Positions 35,679 to 45,503 of a stretch of DNA of 64,000 nucleotides are shown here, piece by piece. The DNA lies in NCBI GenBank assembly GCA_964385175.1, contig CAYLNL010000005.1, positions 62,001-126,000 on the forward strand. The letters are read 5' to 3'. The translations under genes were made by a program, and so were the position numbers. The notes below the pieces were generated by a model, which made no database searches, was not told where the DNA came from, and saw only the letters and a program-made list of their open reading frames with translations. Numbering within the stretch: position 1 is the first letter of the stretch; each line of letters begins with the position of its first letter. This DNA is from CAYLNL01 sp964385175. GTDB taxonomy: Bacteria; Bacteroidota; Bacteroidia; Flavobacteriales; Flavobacteriaceae.

Positions 35679-36521
35679 ATGGCAAAAAACAACAATTTAA
35701 TATCGCCATTTTTAAAATGGGTAGGAGGTAAAAGGCAGCTTATGCCTCTGATTGTTGAGCGCTTGCCTAAAAATATCAAGGATTACAAATACATAGAGCC
35801 ATTTATTGGCGGGGGAGCTGTTCTTTTCCATCTGCTACCCAAAAATGCAATTATCAACGACTTTAATGAAGAGTTGGTTAACGTATATAACGTTGTTAAA
35901 AATAACCTAAATGAGTTGGTAACCGACTTAAAAAAACACGAAAATACCCCAGAATACTTTTATCAAATACGAGGCTTAGATAGAACCAAAGATTTTAAAA
36001 ATTTGTCAGCCGTCCAACGGGCTTCAAGAGTTATTTATCTGAACAAAACTTGCTTTAACGGGCTTTACAGGGTAAATAACGCAGGCGAATTCAACTCACC
36101 TTTTGGGCGCTACAAAAACCCGAATATTGTAAACGAACCAACGCTAAAAGCAGTGAGTAAATTCTTAAATACAAACAATATTGAAATTAAAAGTGTAAAT
36201 TATTCTGAAGTTCTTAAACAGGCTGACGAGAAATGTTTTGTCTATTTAGATCCACCCTATCACCCTATTTCTGAAAATTCAAATTTTACAGGGTATATTC
36301 AGGGTGGTTGGGATATGTATAATCAAATAGATTTAAAAACCGCTTGTGACGAATTGAATAAAAAGGGAGTGAAATTTTTACTCTCAAATTCGTCGGCAAA
36401 ATTTATCAAAGAATTGTATAAAGACTATAAAATTACAATTGTAAAAGCTAACAGAGCTATCAATTCTAACGGGGCAGACCGTGGTGAAGTAGATGAAGTG
36501 TTAGTTAGAAATTATGACTAA
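35679..36521 (+). CDS. Dam-like DNA adenine methyltransferase
   Basis: This 280-residue alpha-class (D12) N6-adenine methylase has PFLKWVGGKRQL at the start, the AdoMet site EPFIGGGAVLFHL near residue 47, and the catalytic YLDPPYHP near residue 190. Members of this class often modify GATC, but other sites are known, so specificity is inference. It overlaps the following nuclease gene by 8 bp, which makes it the M component of a type II system and not an orphan Dam. It is A+T-rich compared with prfA next to it. Confidence 0.92.
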   Translation: MAKNNNLISPFLKWVGGKRQLMPLIVERLPKNIKDYKYIEPFIGGGAVLFHLLPKNAIINDFNEELVNVYNVVKNNLNELVTDLKKHENTPEYFYQIRGLDRTKDFKNLSAVQRASRVIYLNKTCFNGLYRVNNAGEFNSPFGRYKNPNIVNEPTLKAVSKFLNTNNIEIKSVNYSEVLKQADEKCFVYLDPPYHPISENSNFTGYIQGGWDMYNQIDLKTACDELNKKGVKFLLSNSSAKFIKELYKDYKITIVKANRAINSNGADRGEVDEVLVRNYD

Positions 36522-37800
36522 ATCTAAAAATGACCTTGCGTGGGAAAAGATATTTGAAAAGTACAAAATTCTTGACAGGATTTTGAGAGAAGGTTCTATT
36601 GAAATTTCAGCTACAAAAATCAACGAGTTCAGAGAAGCAAGGTTAATGACGAAGTTCGATCACAAATCACAACTTCCTAAACTTTTTGCAGATAACAAAT
36701 TATCAATTTTGCCAATTTCCAGAGGAGGTTATGTTATCGGGAAGTTTGAAACGTTTTGTGAATTTAATACGGATGATATAGATGTTTCACCGATTGAGTT
36801 TCCTACATTTTTAGAAAGTCTTGACTATCGCGATATAACAAGTGAAGCAACTGCTATCAACTGTGCATTTGTTTCAAAAATTCTTCACCATTTCACAAAT
36901 GAAGATAATTTACTGCCCACTGTAAGCGGACGAATGAGTTCATCTTCATTCACTTTCGACATCAATTCATCAAAAGGCTTATGTAAAGTTAATGTTGACA
37001 ACTCACAAGTAGAAATTGACGGAGGTTATGAGGGCGATAATTCTCTAAATCTCATTGAAGCTAAAAATTATATTTCCGATGATTTTCTTGTTCGGCAACT
37101 TTATTACCCATTTAAACTTTGGAGTGGTAAAATCCAGAAACAGGTTCGCCCAATTTTCCTGACCTATTCAAATGGTGTTTTTCATTTACGAGAATATGCG
37201 TTCTCTAACGTGAACTATTACAATTCTCTTGTGCTTGTGAAACATAAAAAATACGCAGTTCAGGAAGGAAGTTTTAATCTCCAAGCATTATCGCAAATTT
37301 TAGATGCAACAAAAACCGTTACAGAGCCAGAAATTCCTTTTCCGCAGGCAGACAGTTTTGAACGTCTGATAAACCTTTGTGAGCTTCTTAAACAAAAAGA
37401 GTTTATACCAAAAGAGGAAATAACTCAAAACTATGATTTTGATTCACGGCAAACAGATTACTATTCTAACGCAGGGAAGTATTTAGGGTTAATTGATACA
37501 GGAAAAGACCCTTTAACAGGCCAAACAGGCTGTTTCCTCACAAAAAAAGGAAAACAAGTTTTTACCCTAAACCTCATTGAAAGGCAGACAGAATTTGTGA
37601 AACTAATTGCTTCTCATTCCGCATTTAAACAAACTCTAAAACGTTATCTTGACAGTGGGGAAATGCCAATCCAAGAAATAATTGTTGACATAATGAAACG
37701 CTCTACACTCTATAATGTTGGCTCAGATTCTACCTATTTCAGGCGGGCGTCAACCATTATAGGTTGGACAAATTGGATTATAAATCAAACTGAAAAATAA
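36514..37800 (+). CDS. Type II restriction endonuclease, PD-(D/E)XK
   Basis: This 428-residue nuclease pairs with the Dam-like methylase it overlaps by 8 bp. A clean catalytic motif is visible: D169 in VEIDGGYEG, then E182-A-K184 in NLIEAKN, in a strand-loop-strand layout, followed by RQLYYPFKLW. The C-terminal third (about 280-428; LINLCELLKQKEFI, DSRQTDYYSNAGKYLGLI) looks like a winged-helix DNA-binding domain of the kind found in such enzymes. If the methylase is GATC-specific the nuclease should cut GATC, but this is not shown by the sequence. Confidence 0.85.
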   Translation: MTKSKNDLAWEKIFEKYKILDRILREGSIEISATKINEFREARLMTKFDHKSQLPKLFADNKLSILPISRGGYVIGKFETFCEFNTDDIDVSPIEFPTFLESLDYRDITSEATAINCAFVSKILHHFTNEDNLLPTVSGRMSSSSFTFDINSSKGLCKVNVDNSQVEIDGGYEGDNSLNLIEAKNYISDDFLVRQLYYPFKLWSGKIQKQVRPIFLTYSNGVFHLREYAFSNVNYYNSLVLVKHKKYAVQEGSFNLQALSQILDATKTVTEPEIPFPQADSFERLINLCELLKQKEFIPKEEITQNYDFDSRQTDYYSNAGKYLGLIDTGKDPLTGQTGCFLTKKGKQVFTLNLIERQTEFVKLIASHSAFKQTLKRYLDSGEMPIQEIIVDIMKRSTLYNVGSDSTYFRRASTIIGWTNWIINQTEK

Positions 37801-37898
37801 CACCATCACCTAACAAGCAATTGCAGCCATGGTGAGAACGAGAATAATTCTCCTCAACCCCCGTTTAAAATTCCATCATTGCAACCAACCTCAACCCA

Positions 37899-39173
37899 TT
37901 ATTCCCCCAGAAAATCCTGGACAATTTGTATAAAAGATTTTACACCGAGCAATAAGCCACTCTCATCAATATAAAAATCGGGGGTATGATGAGGCGCTGC
38001 CTCCTCGGCAGGTATATTCAATGGCTTTCCCCCGAGATTAAAATAGAAACCGGGTATCTTTTCCTGGAAAAAGGCAAAATCTTCGGCCCCTGTAGAAGCC
38101 TTTGACAGACCCACGTTCTCATTTCCCGCCGCTTTATAGAGAGAAGGAAGCGTTTTCTCCGTCAATACCGGGTCGTTATAAGTAATAGGCAAGCCCTTTT
38201 CAATTTCAATAGTAGCCTCTGCCCTGTGCGCTTGCGCTATGGCGGGCACCATTTCTTTCATACGGCGGTTAATAAATGCCTGCATATCATAATCCAACGT
38301 GCGTATGGTGCCTATCATCTCGGCTGTTTCAGGAATAATGTTGTGGCGCACCCCGCTGGTTATTTTTCCCACGGTTATTACAGCGGCTTCATTAGTAAGG
38401 GGCGCTTCGCGGCTGATAATGGTTTGCAAAGCATCTATAATTTTAGCTGAAACCAAAATAGGGTCAACCCCCGCCCACGGTTTAGAGCCATGCGTTTGTT
38501 TTCCCTTCACACGAATAACAAAAGGTTGCGAGGCAGCCATGGTGCCGCCAGGCTTATAGTCAATTTTTCCCACATCCAGAGAAGCGCTAATGTGAAGGCC
38601 AAAAATAGCATCCACCTTTGGCTTGTCCAGCACCCCTTCTTTTATCATAAGAGCGGCGCCCCCTTCTTCCCCGGGAGGCGGGCCTTCTTCAGCAGGTTGA
38701 AAAATAAATTTTACAGTGCCTGCAAAATTATTATTCCTGGCTAAAACCTCTGCCACCCCCATTAAAATAGCCACGTGCGTGTCGTGCCCGCATGCGTGCA
38801 TAACCCCCACCTTTTCTCCCGCATATTCTCCTATAGCCTTAGACTTAAAAGGTACATTAGTGCGCTCTGTAACCGGCAACGCATCCATATCAGCGCGCAG
38901 CGCAATAACCTTCCCCGGCTTTTTTCCCTTCAGGATACCAACTACCCCCGTTTTTGCCACCCCCCATTGCACCTCCATGCCGAGTTTTTTCAGGTGGGCT
39001 TTAATTTTCTCAGCGGTTTTTATTTCCCGGTTAGAGAGTTCCGGGTTTTCATGAAAGTAACGCCGCCATTCTAATACTTTATTCTCTATGCCCGCTATAT
39101 CTTTTTCCAGCGATGACTGGGCGGTGCAGACAGAAAAAACACCCAACACAAAACAGGTAGTAATGGTTTTCAT
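37899..39173 (-). CDS. Secreted M20-family amidohydrolase/carboxypeptidase
   Basis: This 424-residue enzyme has a signal peptide (VLGVFSVCTAQ) and the M20D layout: metal ligands in VMHACGHDTHVA near residue 117, the EE pair in FQPAEEGPPPGEEGG near residue 157, and a dimerisation domain at about 205-325. It ends with the last metal-site histidine (PHHTPDF). It hydrolyses N-acyl or N-aminoacyl amides such as hippurate or indole-acetyl amino acids in related enzymes; the real substrate is unknown. The signal peptide indicates a periplasmic location. Confidence 0.9.
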   Translation of the reverse strand: MKTITTCFVLGVFSVCTAQSSLEKDIAGIENKVLEWRRYFHENPELSNREIKTAEKIKAHLKKLGMEVQWGVAKTGVVGILKGKKPGKVIALRADMDALPVTERTNVPFKSKAIGEYAGEKVGVMHACGHDTHVAILMGVAEVLARNNNFAGTVKFIFQPAEEGPPPGEEGGAALMIKEGVLDKPKVDAIFGLHISASLDVGKIDYKPGGTMAASQPFVIRVKGKQTHGSKPWAGVDPILVSAKIIDALQTIISREAPLTNEAAVITVGKITSGVRHNIIPETAEMIGTIRTLDYDMQAFINRRMKEMVPAIAQAHRAEATIEIEKGLPITYNDPVLTEKTLPSLYKAAGNENVGLSKASTGAEDFAFFQEKIPGFYFNLGGKPLNIPAEEAAPHHTPDFYIDESGLLLGVKSFIQIVQDFLGE

Positions 39174-39490
39174 GGTAGTTTTAATTTTTTTTTAAAAGTA
39201 CTACATTTTCCTGAATTATTGTTTTATGGAATATTTTTTAGCCTCGCAGCCATTTGCTTTGCAGGTATGTTTTATATCCCTTAAATAATATTTAAAAAGA
39301 GATATACCTGTACCAGATTTGTAACCCAAGAATACTTCCGTATAGGTTATCAGGAACTTCACCCGAGATATACCTGCACCAGATTTGTAACCCAAGAATA
39401 CTATCCATATATACAATGTCATTCATTTAGTTGCATTTCCCCTTCAGGAAAACCCGCTTATTTTGTACTTTTATAGCCCAAAGAAAAACC
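39174..39490. other. Intergenic region with direct repeat
   Basis: No gene is visible between the M20 enzyme and the helicase. The stretch is A+T-rich and contains the two-copy 38-bp repeat at 39299-39402. A 68-codon minus-strand frame (39216-39422) simply translates that repeat. Confidence 0.6.
39299..39402. repeat. Two 38-bp direct repeats
   Basis: Copies at 39299-39336 and 39365-39402 differ at one base (gtacc versus gcacc) and share 'agatttgtaacccaag'. They start 66 bp apart. The 'ggattacaaatcc/gatttgtaaccc' style resembles intergenic repeats I recall from other Bacteroidota. Confidence 0.8.
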
Positions 39491-41782
39491 ATGTCGGCAC
39501 CTTATTTAGAACAGTTGAATGAACCCCAGCGCGCAGCAGTATTGCACAAAGACGGCCCGGTAATGGTCATTGCCGGCGCCGGTTCCGGCAAAACGCGTGT
39601 ACTCACCTACCGTATTGCCCATCTCATGCAGCAGGGCGTAGATCCCTTCCACATCCTGGCGCTTACCTTTACCAATAAAGCGGCGCGCGAGATGAAACAC
39701 CGCATTGCCCAGATTGTGGGAGAAAGCGAAGCCAAAAACCTCTGGATGGGAACTTTTCACTCTATTTTCGCCCGCATCCTCCGCGCCGAAGCCGGTAAAC
39801 TGGGCTACCCCAACAATTTTACTATTTATGATACCCAAGACTCCCAACGGCTCATCACTTCCATTGTAAAGGAAATGGAGTTAGATAAGGATATTTATAA
39901 ACCCAAACAGTTGCAACATCGCATTTCCACCTATAAAAACAATCTCATTACGGTACGCGTGTATTTTAATAACCCGGAGTTGATGGAGGCCGATGCGATG
40001 GCGAAACGCCCCAGGACAGGTGAGATATATAAAGCCTACGTGGAACGGTGTTTTAAGGCCGGCGCTATGGATTTTGACGATTTGTTGCTGAAAACTAATG
40101 AATTGCTCACCCGTTTCCCCGAAGCCCTCATGAAATACCAAGACCGTTTTCGCTATATTTTGGTAGATGAGTACCAAGATACTAACCATTCCCAGTACCT
40201 TATTGTGCGGGCGTTGGCAGATCGCTTCCAGAATATTTGCGTGGTGGGAGACGACTCCCAGAGTATTTATGCTTTTCGCGGCGCTAATATTGACAATATT
40301 TTCAATTTTCAGCGCGATTATGATAGGGTTGCGGTGTACCGGCTGGAGCAGAATTACCGTTCTGCTAAAAATATTGTACAGGCAGCTAACTCGGTTATTG
40401 AGAAGAATAAAAATAGGTTAGAAAAGGTGATTTGGACAGAAAATGGAGAAGGGGCAAAAATACAGGTTCATCGCTCTGTGAACGATGCAGAAGAAGGGCG
40501 TTTTGTGGCCTCTTCTATTTTTGAGTGCGAAATGCGCCACCAACTGCCGCACAGCAGCTTCGCCGTGTTGTATCGCACCAACTCCCAGTCGCGCGCCATA
40601 GAAGACGCCTTGCGCAGACGCGATATTCCATACCGCATATACGGCGGGCTTTCTTTTTACCAGCGAAAAGAAATTAAAGATGTACTGGCATACCTGCGGT
40701 TGGTCATTAACCCAAAGGATGAGGAAGCGCTGGTGCGGGTTATCAACGTTCCTGCCCGGGGCATAGGCCAGGCTACCTTAGACCGCCTTACAGTGGCTGC
40801 TAACGAATATCGCCTCCCTATTTTCGAAGTAATGGAGCAGGTAGATAGGTTAGATTTGAAAATAAACGCCCCTACAAAACAAAAGTTAGAAGATTTTGTG
40901 TTTCTCATCAAAGGCTTCCAGGTGATGAATGAACAGGCAGATGCTTTTTCGCTTGCCGAACACATTGTTAAAAAAACCGGCATTTTAAAAGAATACCAGC
41001 AAAGCGGCGTCCCTGAAGATATTACAAGAGTAGAAAATATAGAGGAGTTGCTAAACGGGATAAAAGATTTTGTACAAGGTCAACGAGAATTGGCAGAGGC
41101 TACCGGTTCACTCACCGAGTTTTTAGAAGATGTATCGCTGGCTACCGATTTAGATAACGATAAAAATACCCGGGATAGCATATCGCTTATGACCATTCAC
41201 CTGGCAAAAGGGCTTGAATTTCCGTATGTTTATATTGTGGGAATGGAAGAAAATCTGTTTCCTTCGGCTATGAATATGGATACGCGGGCGGCGTTAGAGG
41301 AAGAACGGCGGTTGTTTTATGTGGCGCTCACGCGCGCCCAACACCAGGTATTTCTTTCCTATGCAGAAACGCGTTATCGCTGGGGCAGGCTAACAGACGC
41401 TGAGCCGAGCCGGTTTATAGGAGAAATAGACTCGTTTTACCTGGAGTATCTTAACCCGCCCGCTGCTTATACTTTTAACCCGGTTTTGAACCCGGAAATT
41501 TTTGAAAACCGTAAAACAACCCAAAGACCTTCCTTCTTCCCGAAAAAAGCAGGTTCCTTAAAACCTGTGTTTCAGCATACCGCTTCTGCAACTGCCGGCC
41601 AATCTGATGGGTCGTTGCATTTGGAACTGGCTGTAGGCAACCGCATTGAGCACGACCGGTTTGGCAGGGGAGTTATTACTAACCTGGAAGGGACGGGCGA
41701 TGACCGGAAAGTGGAGGTGAAATTTGAAAACGGGGATGTGAAAAAACTCTTATTGCGATTTGCCAAGTTGAAAATTATTTGA
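39491..41782 (+). CDS. pcrA: UvrD/PcrA-type ATP-dependent DNA helicase
   Basis: This 763-residue superfamily 1 helicase acts in nucleotide-excision repair and in clearing proteins from DNA. It has Q motif NEPQRAAV, Walker A AGAGSGKTRVL, DEYQDTNHSQ (motif II), GDDSQSIYAFRGA (III), QNYRS (IV), and TIHLAKGLEFPYVYIVG with ALTRAQ (V, VI). A Tudor-like C-terminal end is present (GVITNLEGTGDDRKVEVKFENG). ATG at 39491 (MSAPYLEQLN) matches the family; the frame extends upstream to an ATG at 39431, but that part is not conserved-looking. Confidence 0.95.
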   Translation: MSAPYLEQLNEPQRAAVLHKDGPVMVIAGAGSGKTRVLTYRIAHLMQQGVDPFHILALTFTNKAAREMKHRIAQIVGESEAKNLWMGTFHSIFARILRAEAGKLGYPNNFTIYDTQDSQRLITSIVKEMELDKDIYKPKQLQHRISTYKNNLITVRVYFNNPELMEADAMAKRPRTGEIYKAYVERCFKAGAMDFDDLLLKTNELLTRFPEALMKYQDRFRYILVDEYQDTNHSQYLIVRALADRFQNICVVGDDSQSIYAFRGANIDNIFNFQRDYDRVAVYRLEQNYRSAKNIVQAANSVIEKNKNRLEKVIWTENGEGAKIQVHRSVNDAEEGRFVASSIFECEMRHQLPHSSFAVLYRTNSQSRAIEDALRRRDIPYRIYGGLSFYQRKEIKDVLAYLRLVINPKDEEALVRVINVPARGIGQATLDRLTVAANEYRLPIFEVMEQVDRLDLKINAPTKQKLEDFVFLIKGFQVMNEQADAFSLAEHIVKKTGILKEYQQSGVPEDITRVENIEELLNGIKDFVQGQRELAEATGSLTEFLEDVSLATDLDNDKNTRDSISLMTIHLAKGLEFPYVYIVGMEENLFPSAMNMDTRAALEEERRLFYVALTRAQHQVFLSYAETRYRWGRLTDAEPSRFIGEIDSFYLEYLNPPAAYTFNPVLNPEIFENRKTTQRPSFFPKKAGSLKPVFQHTASATAGQSDGSLHLELAVGNRIEHDRFGRGVITNLEGTGDDRKVEVKFENGDVKKLLLRFAKLKII

Positions 41783-41864
41783 TGGGTAATTGAGAATGGA
41801 ATGGAAAAGGTTGTGGAACTAAAATTAGATAGAAACCTTGTTGTAAGAAATAGCGGAAGATAAA

Positions 41865-44282
41865 ATGAAATATAAGAATATAAGGGAAGAAGAACTTAAA
41901 AACAAAGTATCTCACCACTATTTCGGGTTATATGACTGTACCAAAATAATTGGTAATGTGGACTTTTGTGTAGCTATGCACCAAAGCCAAAAAGAATTAG
42001 CTGAACCCGAATCGCTTCTCTGGGCAGAAGCCAAAAAAGACTCATCTGACGTTTATAAATCTATTGTTCAGCTTATACTCACTATCGGGAAGGCCCGAAC
42101 TTTTGACAAATTCCTGCCTCCTGCCATGTTAGGGGCGTTTGATGGCGAAAAGATGGCCTTTATTCCATACAACGAAATTCACGAGGTATTTTACCAAAAC
42201 GACTTTAACTGGAATGTTACACCCTCCAATTATGAAACCCGGGAATTTCAACTCATCCAGGAAAAAGTAAAAAATAGTATTGACAGCAAAGCGCTTCTTT
42301 TCAATTATGAAAAAGATGAGCAGGAGCTGAAGAAATTTATCAAAAATAATTTTGTAGTTGGCAAATTTGGCGTAACGAAAACTAAAATTGATAAAAATAA
42401 CTTTGTGGCCATTTATAATAAATGGGTACAGGCAGTTAAACCAACTATTGGACTAAAATGGGACGCTTTAAAAAAATCTGCCGATATTATTGATGGCGAT
42501 TTTTACTTATCCGATTTACTATCAATAGACAACTTAAGCCTAAAGGACAAGCTATATGTTTTCTTAAAAAAAGACCACTATGAACTGGAACGCACCCTTG
42601 ATGATATGGGGATGTTTCAATTGAAAAGAGCTTTTTTCTTAGACAAACAAGTGGCGCATACCCAATTTTGGAATAAGTATGAGCGGCCGCCTAAAGAAGA
42701 ATACTGGGATTATATTGTAGAGCGGAGAGATTTGCTCGTGCCGCAAGATGTTAGAGAACGGAAAGGCAGCTTTTTTACGCCTCAAATTTGGGTAGAGCTT
42801 TCACAAAAATATCTATCAGATGTTTTAGGAGAAGATTGGCAAGACAATTACTACGTTTGGGATTGCGCTGCCGGAACAGGAAATTTATTGACTGGGCTTA
42901 CCAATAAATATAATATTTGGGCTTCTACGTTAGACAAACAGGATGTTGAGGTAATGCACGACCGGATAAAAAATGGCGCTAACCTGTTGGACGAGCATGT
43001 TTTCCAGTTTGATTTTTTGAACGACGATTTTTCAAAACTGCCCAAGCCATTGCAAAACATTATAAACAACCCCAAAAAGCAAAAAAAGTTGGTTATTTAT
43101 ATCAATCCGCCGTATGCGGAGGCAGCAACTGCTGATAGGCTTGGAAATAAAATTGGAATAAGTGATAGTTTAATAAAACAAAAATACGGCTCAATTATAG
43201 GAAACTCTGTTAATGAATTATTTGCACAATTCTTTATAAGAATAAACAATGAATTGCCTTTTTCTACTCTTGCAGAATTTTCAAAGTTGAAAATTATACA
43301 AGGAAAAAACTTTTTAAAATTTAGAAAACTTTTCCTGGCAAATTTTAAAAAAGGTTTTGTTGTCCCTGCCAATACTTTTGATAATGTAAAAGGAGATTTT
43401 CCCATTGGGTTTATGATTTGGGATTTGTCAAAAAAGAATAAAATCAATAAGGTTAATTTAGATGTTTTTGAGAACGGTAGCTATTCTAATTATAGCAAAG
43501 ATTTTTACACTTACGATAATATAAAAGGTTTTTTAAATGATTGGTACAGTAAATATTACGATAGAAATGGGCATGAAATAGGGATAATGAATACAAGGGG
43601 AAATGATTTTCAAAACAAAAATTATATTCATTTTTCAACAGATAATTGTCATAATCATACAAACATAATTACACAAAAAAATCTAATAGTATCATGTATT
43701 TATTTATCCATTCGTCAAGCTATTAAATCTACATGGCTCAACGATAGAGACCAGTTTCTATATCCAAACGATAGCTGGCAAAACGATGCCGGGTTTCAGA
43801 ACAATTGTTTAGCCTTTGCCCTGTTTCATAGTCAAAACAAAATATCTTCAAAATACGGCACTAACCATTGGATACCTTTTACAGAATACCAGGTGGGCTC
43901 CCGGGAAAAATTCGATAGTAATTTTATGACAGATTTTATGAGAGGAAAATTGAAACCAGATATAGTTGAGGAAGATTTGTTTGGCGTTAAAGTAAACCCT
44001 ATCCAAAATACAGAATTAGAATTTTCAACAGAAGCAAAAGAAGTCTTTATGGCAGGCCGTGAGCTCTGGAAATATTACCACAAACAACCCAACTGCAATG
44101 TAAACGCTTCTTTGTATGATATTAGGGAACATTTTCAAGGTAGAAACCACAAGGGAAAAATGAACACCAAAAGTGAAAATGAAACATATATGTTTTTGAT
44201 AGCTAACTTGCGAGACAAATTAAAGATACTGGCAGAAAAAATTGAACCAAAAGTATATGAATTTGAATTTTTAAAACAATAA
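41865..44282 (+). CDS. Single-chain restriction-modification enzyme (type IIG-like)
   Basis: This 805-residue protein seems to combine nuclease and methylase. The N-terminal part has D33 and E55-A-K57 (VDFCVAMHQ ... LLWAEAKKD), the pattern of a PD-(D/E)XK site. The middle has the N6-adenine methylase motifs WDCAAGTGNLL (near 332) and YINPPYAEA (near 412) after RKGSFFTPQIWVELS. The C-terminal part (about 440-805) would hold target recognition. A methylase alone with an inactive N-terminus is the alternative. No separate specificity or nuclease gene is adjacent. It follows the helicase by 82 bp on the same strand but is much more A+T-rich. Confidence 0.82.
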   Translation: MKYKNIREEELKNKVSHHYFGLYDCTKIIGNVDFCVAMHQSQKELAEPESLLWAEAKKDSSDVYKSIVQLILTIGKARTFDKFLPPAMLGAFDGEKMAFIPYNEIHEVFYQNDFNWNVTPSNYETREFQLIQEKVKNSIDSKALLFNYEKDEQELKKFIKNNFVVGKFGVTKTKIDKNNFVAIYNKWVQAVKPTIGLKWDALKKSADIIDGDFYLSDLLSIDNLSLKDKLYVFLKKDHYELERTLDDMGMFQLKRAFFLDKQVAHTQFWNKYERPPKEEYWDYIVERRDLLVPQDVRERKGSFFTPQIWVELSQKYLSDVLGEDWQDNYYVWDCAAGTGNLLTGLTNKYNIWASTLDKQDVEVMHDRIKNGANLLDEHVFQFDFLNDDFSKLPKPLQNIINNPKKQKKLVIYINPPYAEAATADRLGNKIGISDSLIKQKYGSIIGNSVNELFAQFFIRINNELPFSTLAEFSKLKIIQGKNFLKFRKLFLANFKKGFVVPANTFDNVKGDFPIGFMIWDLSKKNKINKVNLDVFENGSYSNYSKDFYTYDNIKGFLNDWYSKYYDRNGHEIGIMNTRGNDFQNKNYIHFSTDNCHNHTNIITQKNLIVSCIYLSIRQAIKSTWLNDRDQFLYPNDSWQNDAGFQNNCLAFALFHSQNKISSKYGTNHWIPFTEYQVGSREKFDSNFMTDFMRGKLKPDIVEEDLFGVKVNPIQNTELEFSTEAKEVFMAGRELWKYYHKQPNCNVNASLYDIREHFQGRNHKGKMNTKSENETYMFLIANLRDKLKILAEKIEPKVYEFEFLKQ

Positions 44283-44509
44283 TAACTCTCCGCATCAATG
44301 CGTTAGTTAGTGTAGCGGCGGGCATTTCATCCCGATAGTTGTGAGGGTGAAGAACTTATCGCTAAAAGGCTGGAGCTTGTTGAAATTCACAACTACGCCA
44401 CGCCTCATGAGGTATGAGTAAGGTGCGATAACCCAAAAAAGAGTACGATGGGTTGTAATAGGCAGAGGTTAGTATTTCACTGGTTACGAGCAAAACTTAA
44501 ATTTAGAGT

Positions 44510-45301
44510 ATGAATATACCAACTATGGCAGAAATGATGGCAGCGGGCAAACAGCCTGAAGTGCTGTTTTGGGTGGGGTGTGCAGGTAGTTTTGACGACA
44601 GGGCGAAAAGAATTACGAAAGCCTTTGCCAGCTTGCTTCAAAAAGCGGGAGTATCGTTTGCGGTTTTAGGAACAGAAGAAAGTTGCACAGGCGACCCCGC
44701 CAAGCGTGCAGGCAACGAGTTTCTCTTTCAAATGCAGGCAATCACAAATATTGAGGTGTTAAACGGGTATGGCGTGCAGAAAATTGTTACTACCTGTCCG
44801 CATTGTTTCAATACACTAAAAAATGAATATCCTTCGCTGGGCGGTTCCTACCAGGTGATGCACCATACACAGTTTTTAAAATTGCTTCTGGCAGAAGGAA
44901 GGCTCGCTATCGCAGGCGGCGCTTTTGCGGGGAAGCGCATTACTTACCACGACCCTTGCTATCTGGGAAGGGCAAACGGGGTTTATGAGGTGCCCCGGGA
45001 ATTGATTGAAAAATTAGATGGGGAATTGGTAGAGATGAAAAATTGCCGTAAAAGAGGGTTTTGTTGCGGCGCCGGGGGCGCTCAAATGTTTAAGGAGGCA
45101 GAGAAAGGAGACAAAGAAGTAAACATCGCTCGCACAGAACAAGCGCTGGAAACTCAACCAGATATAATTGCCGCCGCCTGCCCGTTTTGCAATACCATGC
45201 TCACAGACGGGGTGAAAAATAAGGAAAAAGAGGCTCAAATAGTTGTTATGGATATTGCCGAATTGGTTGCTAAAGCGATGGTTGATAAGAGTGGCGAATG
45301 A
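44510..45301 (+). CDS. CCG-domain (Fe-S)-binding protein, heterodisulfide-reductase subunit B-like
   Basis: This 263-residue protein has two cysteine-rich CCG-type domains: VGCAGSFDDR with TTCPHCFNTLKNEYP, and YHDPCYLGRANG with KRGFCCGAGGAQMF and ACPFCNTM. Such domains bind an Fe-S cofactor and handle thiol/disulfide or electron transfer. The natural partner is the membrane Fe-S protein at 25136-26452; in other flavobacteria I recall these two genes being adjacent. Here about 18 kb with three restriction systems and a LytTR cluster separate them. Confidence 0.88.
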   Translation: MNIPTMAEMMAAGKQPEVLFWVGCAGSFDDRAKRITKAFASLLQKAGVSFAVLGTEESCTGDPAKRAGNEFLFQMQAITNIEVLNGYGVQKIVTTCPHCFNTLKNEYPSLGGSYQVMHHTQFLKLLLAEGRLAIAGGAFAGKRITYHDPCYLGRANGVYEVPRELIEKLDGELVEMKNCRKRGFCCGAGGAQMFKEAEKGDKEVNIARTEQALETQPDIIAAACPFCNTMLTDGVKNKEKEAQIVVMDIAELVAKAMVDKSGE

Positions 45302-45503
45302 GATGTATACTTTACAGGGGTTGAGAGATATGTGTTACTTTTAGTAATTTTGTAGGAAAAGCAGGGAAAGGGTTTGTAAGTTAAATGCCCGGAATCCCCA
45401 AAAAAGAAAAAATAAAATCGGGCGAAAGTGTTGAAAAGTGTACCGGTTTTCTTACTAAATGGAGAGTAAAAAAACCTCCCGTAAAGCAATAACCTATAAA
45501 AGT

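Noticed and set aside
39299..39402. CRISPR-like repeat
   Set aside because: Only two copies, one 28-bp spacer, no cas genes.
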